A stretch of 54,326 bases of DNA from Sulfurovum sp. (GTDB lineage: Bacteria; Campylobacterota; Campylobacteria; Campylobacterales; Sulfurovaceae), in assembly GCA_030826885.1 (NCBI GenBank), contig JAUUDF010000011.1, forward strand, positions 1 to 54,326. Reading direction: 5' to 3'. This document shows positions 25,623 through 34,518 of this stretch, piece by piece (within the stretch, counting starts at the first letter, position 1; every line of letters begins with the position of its first letter). Below the pieces are notes generated by a model. That model was not told the origin of the DNA, ran no database searches, and worked only from the letters and a program-made list of their open reading frames with translations. The translations under genes and the position numbers were made by a program.

Positions 25623-26255
25623 ATGCTTCAAAACAAGTTCACCGAAGCCATGCAGTTTCGTCACGCCTGCAAACGCTTTGACGAAAACAAAACAGTTCCC
25701 GATGCACTGATGCAGTATATTCTCGAGGCAGGGCGTACCTCTCCATCCTCTTTTGGGATGGAGCCGTGGAAGTTTCTGGTCGTAAGAAACGATGACCTCA
25801 AGGCAAAGCTGCGACCCTTGTGCTGGAACCAGCCGCAAATCACGACCTGTTCGCATCTGGTGATCATTCTTGCCGCCATCGACTCGGTACGTCCCGAAAG
25901 CGGCATTCCCCAAAAACGCTTTGAAAGAAGGCCTTTGCCACAGGAGCAGATAGATGCCTACATTGCACTTTACGGCAACTTCCTAGCCGACACGCTCTCC
26001 ACAGATGAAAAGACATTCTGCTGGACCGCACGACAAACCTACATTGCCCTTGCCAATATGATGACGGCAGCGGCATATGAAAAGGTTGATTCCTGTCCCA
26101 TAGAAGGCTTTGAGAAGGAAGAGGTAGAAAGGTTGCTTGAAATTAATACTAAAGAATATCAAGTCGCTGTCATGGTCGCTTTCGGCTACCGTGTCAATCC
26201 GCAGAGCAAACAGCTTAGATTACCATTTGACGAAGTGGTAGAATACCTTGACTGA
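25623..26255 (+). CDS. Nitroreductase family FMN-dependent oxidoreductase
   Basis: A 210-residue protein from the ATG at 25623, preceded by AAAGGAAATACC; an ATG 21 bases upstream has no ribosome-binding site. The N-terminal FMN-binding pattern RHACKRFD and AGRTSPSSFGMEPWKF, the middle YIALANMMTAAA and the terminal GYR segment define the nitroreductase fold. Members reduce nitro groups, quinones or other acceptors with NAD(P)H; the physiological substrate is unknown. Its last 8 bases overlap the TTG of the leucine-rich-repeat gene. Confidence 0.9.
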   Translation: MLQNKFTEAMQFRHACKRFDENKTVPDALMQYILEAGRTSPSSFGMEPWKFLVVRNDDLKAKLRPLCWNQPQITTCSHLVIILAAIDSVRPESGIPQKRFERRPLPQEQIDAYIALYGNFLADTLSTDEKTFCWTARQTYIALANMMTAAAYEKVDSCPIEGFEKEEVERLLEINTKEYQVAVMVAFGYRVNPQSKQLRLPFDEVVEYLD

Positions 26256-26808
26256 CTTGTCCCATATCGAAGCATATAGGCGCATTGAACACTGCCGAGA
26301 GCAGAAGATGCCCTACCTTGATTTAAGCGGACTGTCACTCAAGCAGCTTCCCGATTCACTCTCGACTTTAGGCTGGCTCGAACGCCTTTCCGTTGCAGAC
26401 AACGCGCTGCATTCGCTTGAACCCATCGGATCACTGAGAATGCTGCACAAACTCTCAATAAGCCATAACCAAATTGCCGACCTTACACCGCTAGAGTCGC
26501 TGACAAAAATGAAGTTTCTTTTTATACATCACAACAATGTGACCGATATCAGCCCTTTAACACGGTTGAAAGGACTTAAAAAACTCGATGCCGCGCACAA
26601 TGCCATAGAAAAGGTCGGCACACTAAGCAGTCTGACGCAACTGGTCTACCTTGACCTTTCTTTCAACCGCATAGAGACACCGGCAACAGTCTGCCAACTC
26701 CCCTCCCTACGCTGGCTGTCACTTGCGAATAATCCGATTACACCGGATCAGCGGACCTTATGCAGTATAAAAGAACAAGAGAAAGCGTTATCATATTTCA
26801 AAATATGA
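26248..26808 (+). CDS. Leucine-rich-repeat protein (SDS22-like repeats)
   Basis: A 186-residue cytoplasmic protein built from about six leucine-rich repeats of 21-23 residues between residues 24 and 165. Each repeat has an LxxLxxLxxLxLxxNxI core, for example LHKLSISHNQIADLTPLESL and LVYLDLSFNRIE. A short helical cap with the YFKI ending closes the protein. Such proteins are protein-binding scaffolds. The start is a TTG overlapping the nitroreductase stop and so translationally coupled. The first in-frame ATG is 60 bases later and would lose the N-terminal cap helix. The stop codon lies inside the terminator hairpin. Confidence 0.75.
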   Translation: MTDLSHIEAYRRIEHCREQKMPYLDLSGLSLKQLPDSLSTLGWLERLSVADNALHSLEPIGSLRMLHKLSISHNQIADLTPLESLTKMKFLFIHHNNVTDISPLTRLKGLKKLDAAHNAIEKVGTLSSLTQLVYLDLSFNRIETPATVCQLPSLRWLSLANNPITPDQRTLCSIKEQEKALSYFKI

Positions 26809-26817
26809 TAACGCTTT
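26782..26817. terminator. Perfect 17-bp palindromic bidirectional terminator
   Basis: AAAGCGTTATCATATTT (26782-26798) and its exact reverse complement (26801-26817) are separated by two bases. It lies between the convergent LRR and methyltransferase genes and contains the LRR stop codon. With A-rich flanks on one strand and T-rich on the other, it can end transcripts in both directions. Confidence 0.75.
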
Positions 26818-26820
26818 ATA

Positions 26821-27498
26821 CTACTTGCTGATCCTCAGCATCTCATTCGCTCCCTTTTGAAACTCATAATCCGTACCCGTAACCGCTACCTCATAACCTT
26901 TGGCACGGAAATGATCCATCACTGTTTCAAGGTGTGCAGAAGGCTCATTCTCCAGCGTCAGCAGCGGAAAAATGCGTGCCTCTTTGGCAACACGCAGCAT
27001 CTCGTCTATTGCTTCAATATGAAAGGTGCTGTCTAAATGTTCACTGTAGAGGAAAAGAAAGTGCGAACTAAGCGCAAGGTCGAAGCTGTCATCTTCAAAC
27101 GGAAGAGTGGGCAGTGACGCATCGACATACCTTCCCTCTTCCACACCCTCTTCATAATCCATCAGAAACTCCATCATCGCTTCGATGCGCATGTGCTCAA
27201 GTGACTCCACATCGGGTATGTTCTTCCAGACAAACTTGTCGGCATTGGCTCTTACCTGCGCCATCACCTCCTCTGCCACCTCGTCTATGCGCTGCATAAT
27301 CTCCTTTTTGCTGTAGGTATAAAGGGGGTCTATCGAAACGACTTTCCCGCCGTCATAGTCCACTTCTGTATTGAAACTGCTCGGACCGTCGCCGCAGCCG
27401 AGTATCTGTTTGCTCAGTATCTCTTCTTTGGAGAGATTGAACATCTGCATATACTCTTTTTTGCTTCGTCCCCATGGAACAATCTGTTCTAACGTCAT
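26821..27498 (-). CDS. SAM-dependent methyltransferase-like protein
   Basis: A 225-residue protein with a class I methyltransferase fold. The SAM-binding strand-loop is ILGCGDGPSSFN (32-43), the acidic strand-2 residue lies in VVSIDPLY, and LPFEDDSFDLALSSHFLFLY marks the motif IV region. The family occurs in many bacteria without a known substrate. The start is ATG at 27498. No operon partner is present: a gene-free stretch lies upstream and the bidirectional terminator downstream. Confidence 0.8.
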   Translation of the reverse strand: MTLEQIVPWGRSKKEYMQMFNLSKEEILSKQILGCGDGPSSFNTEVDYDGGKVVSIDPLYTYSKKEIMQRIDEVAEEVMAQVRANADKFVWKNIPDVESLEHMRIEAMMEFLMDYEEGVEEGRYVDASLPTLPFEDDSFDLALSSHFLFLYSEHLDSTFHIEAIDEMLRVAKEARIFPLLTLENEPSAHLETVMDHFRAKGYEVAVTGTDYEFQKGANEMLRISK

Positions 27499-27809
27499 AT
27501 TGTGTACCTTTGTAAAAAGTGAATCCGCTATCGTACCATAGCATGACTTTTAGACATGATGAAAATGACATGTATATTTACGGGGTCATTCCATCATATG
27601 GCAGATTGTAAACAGATTAAAACAATCAGTGATGTGCTGACAAACTCTCCTTTTCATTGGCAATGATCATCGGAAGATTGGAGTACTATACGGTCTTTGT
27701 CCCTCTAAGCAGCTCTTTTTGGAAGAAGTTTTGAGTGTTTTGGAAAGAATGCATATTCAGAGCAAAGTGCCAAAACGACACTGCTCTGTGAGGAGAAAGC
27801 AGAGCAGTA
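27499..27809. other. Gene-free intergenic stretch
   Basis: This is 311 bases between the methyltransferase start and the rhodanese stop. A 22-codon open frame at 27598-27666 has no ribosome-binding site and no recognisable product. The right third holds the nested stem-loop listed separately. No tRNA, repeat or other gene is seen. Confidence 0.6.
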
Positions 27810-27822
27810 CTACTGCACTTTG
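27763..27822 (-). terminator. Two-tier stem-loop after the rhodanese gene
   Basis: An outer perfect 8-base pairing, CAAAGTGC (27763-27770) with GCACTTTG (27815-27822), encloses an inner perfect 8-base stem, CTGCTCTG (27781-27788) with CAGAGCAG (27800-27807). The outer right arm lies inside the last rhodanese codons. The T-run after the inner stem on the minus strand is weak (GTTTTGG), so this may be a terminator or a 3'-end protecting structure. Confidence 0.5.
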
Positions 27823-28214
27823 ACAGTAGGTTTTCCTGCTTTGATCCAGCCGTTCTCTATGCCGCCTTTAAGCTCATAGACATGCTTGAATCCCATCTGT
27901 TCAAGTCCCTGACCAAGCGCTTTGGAGCGGTTGGCATGGGCACAGTAAATGAGAACAGGCTGGTTTTTGTCCTTGACAAGGTGTCCGAGTTCAAAAAACC
28001 AGTTGGCAATGTCCGGCTGGCCGTTTGGCGCAAAGAACATCATAGTATGCGCACCCTTGATAATACCTGTCTGTTTCCACTCCATGGGAGTACGAATATC
28101 AATGACCGGATACCCTTTTCCCTGAAGTTTTGCAAACTCGTTTGCATCAACGGTTTTAAACTCTGCAAACAGTGAGGCACTCAGCAGTGCCAGTGAAAGT
28201 ATGATCTTTTTCAT
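27810..28214 (-). CDS. Periplasmic rhodanese-like sulfurtransferase
   Basis: A 134-residue single-domain rhodanese with a signal peptide (about 1-17, ending SLFAEF). The catalytic cysteine lies in YCAHANRSKA, a six-residue active-site loop of sulfurtransferase type. Before it are VIDIRTPMEWKQTGI, the usual strand and helix of the fold, and after it ELKGGIENGW. Export suggests handling of sulfane sulfur or thiosulfate in the periplasm, which would suit a sulfur-oxidising host; this is inference. The gene stands alone with ATG at 28212-28214. Confidence 0.88.
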   Translation of the reverse strand: MKKIILSLALLSASLFAEFKTVDANEFAKLQGKGYPVIDIRTPMEWKQTGIIKGAHTMMFFAPNGQPDIANWFFELGHLVKDKNQPVLIYCAHANRSKALGQGLEQMGFKHVYELKGGIENGWIKAGKPTVKVQ

Positions 28215-28312
28215 TATTGTCCTTTATTTTTGTGGTAGTCTACACAAGAAAGGTTAATGGTTTAGAAGAGAATATATAAAATAGCAGGGGAGTATCAGAC
28301 AGACTGAAAAGA

Positions 28313-29161
28313 TCAGCTTGCCTTCTTTTTGAAGAGTCTGAGCATATCGGCAAGTGTCCGGTGCATATCGCCACGGTTGACGATCATGTCTATAAGTCCG
28401 TGCTCAAGCAGAAACTCCGAACGCTGGAAACCTTCGGGAAGGTCAACACCCACTGTCTGCTTAATGACACGCTGTCCGGCAAACCCAATAAGCGCACCCG
28501 GCTCTGCCATGATAATATCACCCAGCATCGCAAACGATGCCGAAACACCACCCATCGTCGGATCGGTAAGTACAGAGATGTAGGGCAGTCCCTTGTCACT
28601 AAGACGCTTGAGTGCTGCGGAGGTTTTGCTCATTTGCAGCAGGGAGTAGGTACTCTCCTGCATACGTGCCCCGCCAGACGCGGAAACAATGATGACACCG
28701 CACTCTTTCTCGATGGCACGGTTTACCGCACGCACAATCTTTTCACCCTCGACAGAACCGAGACTTCCGCCCATAAAGGCAAAATCGAACACTACCAGTT
28801 CCGCCGGCTCCCCGCCGATGGTACAGCTTCCGCTGACTACAGAAGAGGTTTTACCCGTTTTGGCCTTTGCCTCTTCAAGACGCTTTTTGTAGGACTTTTT
28901 GTCAGAGAACTTCAACGGATCTACCGGTGCAAGAGAGGCATCGTGCTCCTCAAAACTGCCCTCATCGGCAATAGACGCAATGCGTTTGTCCGCACTAATG
29001 CGGAAATGGTGATTACATTTTGGGCAGACGTTCTGCTTGGCCTCTACCTCTTTGTAGTACATCAGTGACGTACACTTGGGACACTTGATCCACTGATTGG
29101 GCTGTTCCTCTTTGGACTTCTCTTTACCGAATAGATTGCTGAACATACTGCTAAACTCCAT
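28313..29161 (-). CDS. accD: Acetyl-CoA carboxylase carboxyltransferase subunit beta
   Basis: A 282-residue subunit that, with AccA, moves CO2 from biotin to acetyl-CoA in the first step of fatty-acid synthesis. The N-terminal zinc ribbon has two CPKC pairs (about 28-31 and 47-50). The crotonase-like core has GGEPAELVVFDFAFMGGSLG, SASGGARMQE and DPTMGGVSASFAMLGD. Length matches the family. The ATG lies 1 base after the IMPase stop, so it is the third gene of the gltB-IMPase-accD operon. accA is not in the window. Confidence 0.97.
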   Translation of the reverse strand: MEFSSMFSNLFGKEKSKEEQPNQWIKCPKCTSLMYYKEVEAKQNVCPKCNHHFRISADKRIASIADEGSFEEHDASLAPVDPLKFSDKKSYKKRLEEAKAKTGKTSSVVSGSCTIGGEPAELVVFDFAFMGGSLGSVEGEKIVRAVNRAIEKECGVIIVSASGGARMQESTYSLLQMSKTSAALKRLSDKGLPYISVLTDPTMGGVSASFAMLGDIIMAEPGALIGFAGQRVIKQTVGVDLPEGFQRSEFLLEHGLIDMIVNRGDMHRTLADMLRLFKKKAS

Positions 29162-29162
29162 A

Positions 29163-29921
29163 TCACCCTTCCTCCAGCGATTTTGCTGCTTTTAAAATGG
29201 TCTCGATCTGCATGGCGACCGGTTTATTTTTCGATACTATAACATAATCTTGCTCAACGATCACTTCGAGTCCTTCGCAAAGTGCCAAACCTGCGGCAAA
29301 ATCGTAAATGCGAAAGGTACCGACAAAGAGTACAAAATTAACCGTATGGGCATAGGCGAGAGAGAGTGCAATGGCACCGGGTGCACGAAACTTCAGACCA
29401 GATTCGTCCAAAAGTCCTATGACCTCGGGATGTGCATAGGCTTTCTCGAAAAGCCCTATTTCAGCATGCGGAACTGATGTTACAGCATGAAATACATCGC
29501 TAAAGAGTCTTCCCTGAAGCAGAGGTTTTCCCGGTGTTTTAATGAACACATCCCCATTGGCAAGGTTGCAGACAACTGCAGCATCGAGTATGCCCTGGGC
29601 ATTGACACGGGCGACAGAAGTACCATAATAGGGAAAGTGTGATAGTGCATTGGAGGAGCCGTCGATGGGGTCGAGAATGATCTGTGCATCCCCCTCCCCT
29701 ATGATGCCTGACTCTTCAGACTCAATATAGCCAAAAGACGAGAGATGTTTCACAAAGACAGATTCGGCAAAGAGATCAAGCTTTGAACTCACATCACCAC
29801 CCGCACCGGCAACCGTTTTGTCGAACCATTCTTCCTGAAAATCGTTTTGCAACGCTTCGGAAATGGTCTCATTCGCTCTGATGCAGGCTTCTACAAAAGG
29901 GTCAAAACTATGCTTTGTGAT
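29163..29921 (-). CDS. Inositol-monophosphatase-family phosphatase
   Basis: The metal- and substrate-binding motifs are SEESG (about residue 67 onward), DPIDGSSN and a shortened C-terminal DFAAGLALCEG. Related enzymes dephosphorylate inositol phosphate, 3'-phosphoadenosine phosphate or fructose bisphosphate. A TTG start at 29852 would give 229 residues but would cut off the family's first helix. That helix is encoded in frame just upstream (FDPFVEACIRANETISEAL), yet no ATG, GTG or TTG precedes it before the gltB stop. The coordinate given uses an ATC codon 6 bases after GGGGA as the likely start. This end is uncertain. The gene is coupled to gltB upstream and accD downstream. Confidence 0.8.
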   Translation of the reverse strand: MTKHSFDPFVEACIRANETISEALQNDFQEEWFDKTVAGAGGDVSSKLDLFAESVFVKHLSSFGYIESEESGIIGEGDAQIILDPIDGSSNALSHFPYYGTSVARVNAQGILDAAVVCNLANGDVFIKTPGKPLLQGRLFSDVFHAVTSVPHAEIGLFEKAYAHPEVIGLLDESGLKFRAPGAIALSLAYAHTVNFVLFVGTFRIYDFAAGLALCEGLEVIVEQDYVIVSKNKPVAMQIETILKAAKSLEEG

Positions 29922-29923
29922 AA

Positions 29924-32900
29924 CTATTCCCCTTTTTTGTTCATCTCCAGTGTCGGTCGTGCCCCGCGCGGCACGACCATCCAGAACTTGCGTACCGCAG
30001 TACGTGCATTTTCAAGGATCTCCTGCGCTTTTTTGCTGCCGGTTTTGGCAACATAGTCTTTGAGCAGACGCTTCAGTTCGAACATCTCGAAATCCCATTC
30101 ATCAGTATCGATGCGGATCGCCTCTACCAGTTCAGGATTGAGTTTTTCATAGAAGGTATTCTCTTCATCATAGACAAACGCTTTACCGCCGGTCATACCT
30201 GCACCGAAGTTGGTTCCGGTGTTGCCCAGAATGACCACAACACCGCCTGTCATATATTCACACGGATGATCCCCGGTACCCTCTACGACAGTAGTCGCTC
30301 CGGAGTTACGGACGGCAAAACGCTCACCAACCTGCCCGCTGATATAGATCGTACCGCCGGTAGCACCGTACAGACAGGTGTTACCGCCCAGTGCAAAGTC
30401 TGGAGCGGATTTACTCGACGTAATGACAATGCGTCCTCCATTCATACCCTTACCGATGTAGTCATTCCCCGCACCATAGAGGTTGATGCTGACACCTTCG
30501 GCAAGGAAAGCGCCCAGAGACTGTCCTGCCACCCCTTTTAGATTAATGGTAATCGTATCTTCCGGGAGTCCTTTGTTGCCGTGTTTTGCCGCAATCTCAC
30601 CGGAGATACGCGCGCCGAAACTTCGGTTCAGGTTGCTGATGGCTTTTTCAATGACTACAGGCTTGCTCGGATCTTCGATTGTCGGCATGATCTCTTTGAG
30701 AATCTCTTTTTCATACTCATTTTTATCATACGGTTCATTGAACGGCTCCTGACAGGTATCAATGCCTTCAACTTTCTGCAGAAGCTGTTCAAAGTCGAAT
30801 TTTTTCGTAAACTCGTCATCGATCACTTTGAGCAGTTCGGTCTTTCCGACGATCTCTTCAAGACTTCTGTACCCAAGCTGTGCGAGGATCTCTCTTACCT
30901 CTTCGGCAAGTAGCGTGAAGTAGTTGATGACCTTCTGTACATTTCCTTTGAAACGTGCTCTTAAGTGCGGATCCTGTGTCGCTACACCGACACCACAGGT
31001 GTTCAGGTGACACACCCGCAGCATCATACAGCCCACAATAACCAGTGCTCCCGTACCGAATGCATACTGCTCCGCTCCGAAAATCGCTGCCTTGACAACA
31101 TCAAGTGCTGTTTTGAGTCCACCGTCGGTTTCAACGGTGACAAGCTGACGCAGGTTGTTGGCTTTGAGCGCATTGTGCGCCTCTACGAGTCCAAGCTCCC
31201 ATGGATTCCCGGCAAAACGGATCGAACCGATAGGTGCAGCTCCTGTACCGCCGTCGCCGCCTGAGATGATTATCTTGTCCGCATAGGCTTTTGCCACACC
31301 GGCAGCAATGGTACCGACACCGGCAGTGGAGACCAGCTTGACCGCTACTTTTGCATGAGGGTTGACCTGTTTCATGTCAAAAATAAGCTGTGCAAGGTCT
31401 TCGATGGAGTAGATGTCATGGTGCGGCGGCGGTGAAATAAGTGTAACACCCGGTTTGGTATAACGCAGCTTCGCGATCAGTGCGGAAACCTTGCTTCCTG
31501 GAAGCTGTCCGCCCTCACCCGGCTTTGCCCCCTGCGCCACTTTGATCTGAATCTCTTCGGCAGAACGCAGATACTCCGGTGTCACACCGAAACGTCCCGA
31601 AGCGATCTGCTTGATCTTGGAGTTTTTGATGGTACCGTAACGCGCGGGGTCTTCCCCACCCTCACCCGAGTTGGACTTTCCGCCAAGCGTATTGAGTGCT
31701 TCAGCCAGTACCTCGTGTGCCTCCTGGGAGATTGACCCCATCGACATCGCCGCGGAAGAGAAACGTTTGAAGATATTTTCAATCGGCTCTACCTCGTCGA
31801 TGCTGATCGGCTCTCTCGGCGAATTGAGTTCGTAAAAGTCACGGATGAACTTCTTGTCGCGTTTGTCGATCATATCGGAGAGTTTTTTGTAGTCCTCCTT
31901 GCTTCCCGTTTCCGCGGCCTTCTGAATGGCTGAGATGACCGGTCTGGAGAAGTCATGGTACTCCTCACCTTTTTTATACTTGTAGAAGCCGCCTTTGTAA
32001 AGCGCGTTCTTCTTGCCTTCAAAGGCATCGGTGTAGGCTCTGTCGTGGTAGGTGTTCAGACGCTGGTCAATATCTTCATAGCCCAGTCCCTTGAGCAGTC
32101 CGACCGATCCGCTGAAACATTCGTTGACAATCTCGTCACCCAAACCGATCACATCGAAGAGTTTGGAGTTACGGTAGGAGGAGATGGTCGAAATACCCAT
32201 TTTGGACATAATTTTAAGAAGCCCCGCACCCATTGCACGACGCACACGGCGCAGTGTTGCAGGCATATCGTCCGTCTCATCCTTCATCAGTTGTTCAACG
32301 GTATAGTAGAGCATATACGGATAGACCGCTGCTGCTCCATACCCGATCATACACGCTACTGAGTGAGGATCGAACACTTCACCCGTTACAGCCACGATGC
32401 TTACCAGGTGTCTGAGGTTTGCATCGAGCAGTGCCTGACTCAAACGGCCAACGACCATCAGCATAGGAATGACTTTTGTTTCGGCAGAAAGGTTTCTGTC
32501 ATCGAGAACAACCGTACGAATGCCGTTGTTTCGCACATCTTCGACAATTGTCTCTACAAGTTCGTTCAGACTCTTTCTGAGGTCATGTGTGTAGGTCGTA
32601 TCGTACGATGCGTATTTGTATGCCGGATCGTATTTGTCATTGCCTTCGGTACCGAACTCTTTGAGGATGGCAAACTTCTCTGCGGACATGACAGGCAGTA
32701 CGGTCTTCAGACGCTTCGCATGTTCGGCATCATCACTGAGCACGTTTCGCAATTCACCAAAACCGGTGTTAAGACTCGTTACTGTTTTTTCACGAATAGG
32801 ATCTATCGGCGGGTTGGTTACCTGTGCGAACTTCTGTTTGAAAAAGTCGGTGAAGTTACGCTGATGGGTCGAGAATGCCGCGATCGGCGTATCGTCACCC

Positions 32901-34342
32901 ATGGCACCGGTGGTCTCTTTTCCTTCGAGCACCATCGGTTTGATCACTTCACGCATCACTTCGAGTGTGAAGTTGAAATAGCGCTGTTTCGCTTCCATCT
33001 CTTTATGATCGGTAGAGACCTCATCGACTTTGGTGTTGGGTACAAACTCCTGAAGGTAGCTCATGTTCTGGCTCAACCACTTGTCATAAGGGTGCATCGA
33101 CTTGATGTAGTCATCGATATCTTTGGATTTGAGCACCTTGCCGAACTTCAGGTCAACCCCCATCATCTCACCCGACTGCAGACGACCGCGTTCAACGATT
33201 TTCTCTTCAGGCAGTTGCAGTACACCGTATTCGGAAGAGATCAGCAGACGGTTGTCGGTTGTAACAATGTACTTTGCAGGTCTCAGACCGTTTCTGTCGA
33301 GTACACAGCCAATGTAACGGCCGTCGGTCATACTCACCGCTGCCGGACCGTCCCACGGTTCAAAACAGGTACTGGCATACTCATAGAACGCACGCAGTTC
33401 GCTGTCCATCCGTGAAGCGTTGTGCCATGGCGCAGGGATGAGTGAACGTGCCGCCTTGAAAAAATCTACGCCGTTGACACGCAGGAACTCCATAAAGTTG
33501 TCAAGACTTGCAGAGTCGCTCATGCCATCCTGAATGATGTTGCCTATACGTTTCATCTCTTCATCGGTAAAGACTTCGGATTTTACCGCCGCCATTTTGG
33601 CTTTGACATTGAAACGGTTGGCAGTGACGGAGTTGATCTCTCCGTTGTGGGCGATCATTCTAAACGGCTGTGCCAGACGCCATTTTGGCAGCGTGTTGGT
33701 CGAGAAACGCTGATGGAAAAGACAAAAAGAGATCTTGAAGTTCTCATCGGCAAGATCGGGGTAGAACTCCTTGATGTGTGTCGGCATGACAAGCCCTTTG
33801 TAGGAGACCACCTTTCTTGAGAAAGAGGGGATGTAGAAATCTTCATCGTCTTTGAGTGCATGCTCAATCTCTTTGCGTGAAAGATAGATCAGTGCATCGA
33901 AACGCTCCGAAGCGACCACACCCTGGGGGGCGACAAATACCTGCTTGATGGTTGGAAGAGTCTCAAGCGCCTGTTCACCCAGTGCCTCCGTGTTTACCGG
34001 TACGGTTCGCGTAAAAAGAACCTCCAGATCATTGTTTGAGCAGACTTTTTTAATGACTTCAAAATCACTTTCGTTTTTGGAGAAGACCATTGCCACGGCA
34101 TACTCTTCCGGAAGCTCCACGCCTTCAGTTTGCGCCACTGTTTCGAAAAATGTCTTTGGCATAGAGAGAAGCAGTCCCGATCCGTCACCTGTCTTTCCGT
34201 CCGCCGCGATGGCACCACGGTGCATCATACGTGAAAGCGATGTGACGGCATCCTCCAAATTCTGATGTGTCGGTGTATTGTCGATGGAGCACAGCAGCCC
34301 GAATCCACAATTGTCCTTGAACGAGGTATATAGATCTCTCAT
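29924..34342 (-). CDS. gltB: Glutamate synthase large subunit
   Basis: A protein of 1472 residues from the ATG at 34340-34342; an upstream start would lack a ribosome-binding site. The class II amidotransferase nucleophile is Cys12 (DNCGFGLL), exposed after removal of a short propeptide. Then come the central domain, the FMN-binding synthase domain (EGGEDPARYGTI, ISGGDGGTGAAPIGS), the 3Fe-4S cysteines in CMMLRVCHLNTCG and the GXGXG beta-helix domain. It makes two glutamates from glutamine and 2-oxoglutarate. The small subunit gene gltD, usually adjacent, is not here; next comes an IMPase gene. It could use a ferredoxin or a distant GltD. Confidence 0.96.
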   Translation of the reverse strand: MRDLYTSFKDNCGFGLLCSIDNTPTHQNLEDAVTSLSRMMHRGAIAADGKTGDGSGLLLSMPKTFFETVAQTEGVELPEEYAVAMVFSKNESDFEVIKKVCSNNDLEVLFTRTVPVNTEALGEQALETLPTIKQVFVAPQGVVASERFDALIYLSRKEIEHALKDDEDFYIPSFSRKVVSYKGLVMPTHIKEFYPDLADENFKISFCLFHQRFSTNTLPKWRLAQPFRMIAHNGEINSVTANRFNVKAKMAAVKSEVFTDEEMKRIGNIIQDGMSDSASLDNFMEFLRVNGVDFFKAARSLIPAPWHNASRMDSELRAFYEYASTCFEPWDGPAAVSMTDGRYIGCVLDRNGLRPAKYIVTTDNRLLISSEYGVLQLPEEKIVERGRLQSGEMMGVDLKFGKVLKSKDIDDYIKSMHPYDKWLSQNMSYLQEFVPNTKVDEVSTDHKEMEAKQRYFNFTLEVMREVIKPMVLEGKETTGAMGDDTPIAAFSTHQRNFTDFFKQKFAQVTNPPIDPIREKTVTSLNTGFGELRNVLSDDAEHAKRLKTVLPVMSAEKFAILKEFGTEGNDKYDPAYKYASYDTTYTHDLRKSLNELVETIVEDVRNNGIRTVVLDDRNLSAETKVIPMLMVVGRLSQALLDANLRHLVSIVAVTGEVFDPHSVACMIGYGAAAVYPYMLYYTVEQLMKDETDDMPATLRRVRRAMGAGLLKIMSKMGISTISSYRNSKLFDVIGLGDEIVNECFSGSVGLLKGLGYEDIDQRLNTYHDRAYTDAFEGKKNALYKGGFYKYKKGEEYHDFSRPVISAIQKAAETGSKEDYKKLSDMIDKRDKKFIRDFYELNSPREPISIDEVEPIENIFKRFSSAAMSMGSISQEAHEVLAEALNTLGGKSNSGEGGEDPARYGTIKNSKIKQIASGRFGVTPEYLRSAEEIQIKVAQGAKPGEGGQLPGSKVSALIAKLRYTKPGVTLISPPPHHDIYSIEDLAQLIFDMKQVNPHAKVAVKLVSTAGVGTIAAGVAKAYADKIIISGGDGGTGAAPIGSIRFAGNPWELGLVEAHNALKANNLRQLVTVETDGGLKTALDVVKAAIFGAEQYAFGTGALVIVGCMMLRVCHLNTCGVGVATQDPHLRARFKGNVQKVINYFTLLAEEVREILAQLGYRSLEEIVGKTELLKVIDDEFTKKFDFEQLLQKVEGIDTCQEPFNEPYDKNEYEKEILKEIMPTIEDPSKPVVIEKAISNLNRSFGARISGEIAAKHGNKGLPEDTITINLKGVAGQSLGAFLAEGVSINLYGAGNDYIGKGMNGGRIVITSSKSAPDFALGGNTCLYGATGGTIYISGQVGERFAVRNSGATTVVEGTGDHPCEYMTGGVVVILGNTGTNFGAGMTGGKAFVYDEENTFYEKLNPELVEAIRIDTDEWDFEMFELKRLLKDYVAKTGSKKAQEILENARTAVRKFWMVVPRGARPTLEMNKKGE

Positions 34343-34399
34343 GTTTCCAACCTTAAAATAGAGTAGCAGCACCCTTCTAAAGTGCCTAAAATGGGGTCG

Positions 34400-34405
34400 A
34401 TTATA
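34400..34405 (-). promoter_or_regulatory. -10 box (TATAAT) for gltB
   Basis: TATAAT on the minus strand about 58 bases before the gltB ATG. TTTGGA lies at -35 distance (17-base spacer), a weak match. Confidence 0.5.
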
Positions 34406-34490
34406 CTTAAAAGTTGGTTATATCCAAATTAATTTGCCCTTAAGAAGCCAACCTGCGGCATGTGGTATGGGCTTTTAACACAACTTCGTT

Positions 34491-34496
34491 TATAAT
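34491..34496 (+). promoter_or_regulatory. -10 box (TATAAT) for recO
   Basis: TATAAT lies 22 bases before the proposed AUA start and 10 bases before the AAAGGAG ribosome-binding site. The expected transcript start (about 34503) is downstream of the GTG at 34462, so that GTG cannot be the start from this promoter. Confidence 0.55.
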
Positions 34497-34518
34497 TGAC
34501 GCAAAAAAAGGAGTCGCG

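Noticed and set aside
27598-27666. 22-codon open frame in the gene-free stretch
   Set aside because: No ribosome-binding site, no neighbour coupling and no recognisable product.
32363-33415. 350-residue plus-strand open frame
   Set aside because: Antisense to gltB; a His/Arg/Cys-rich shadow without motifs.
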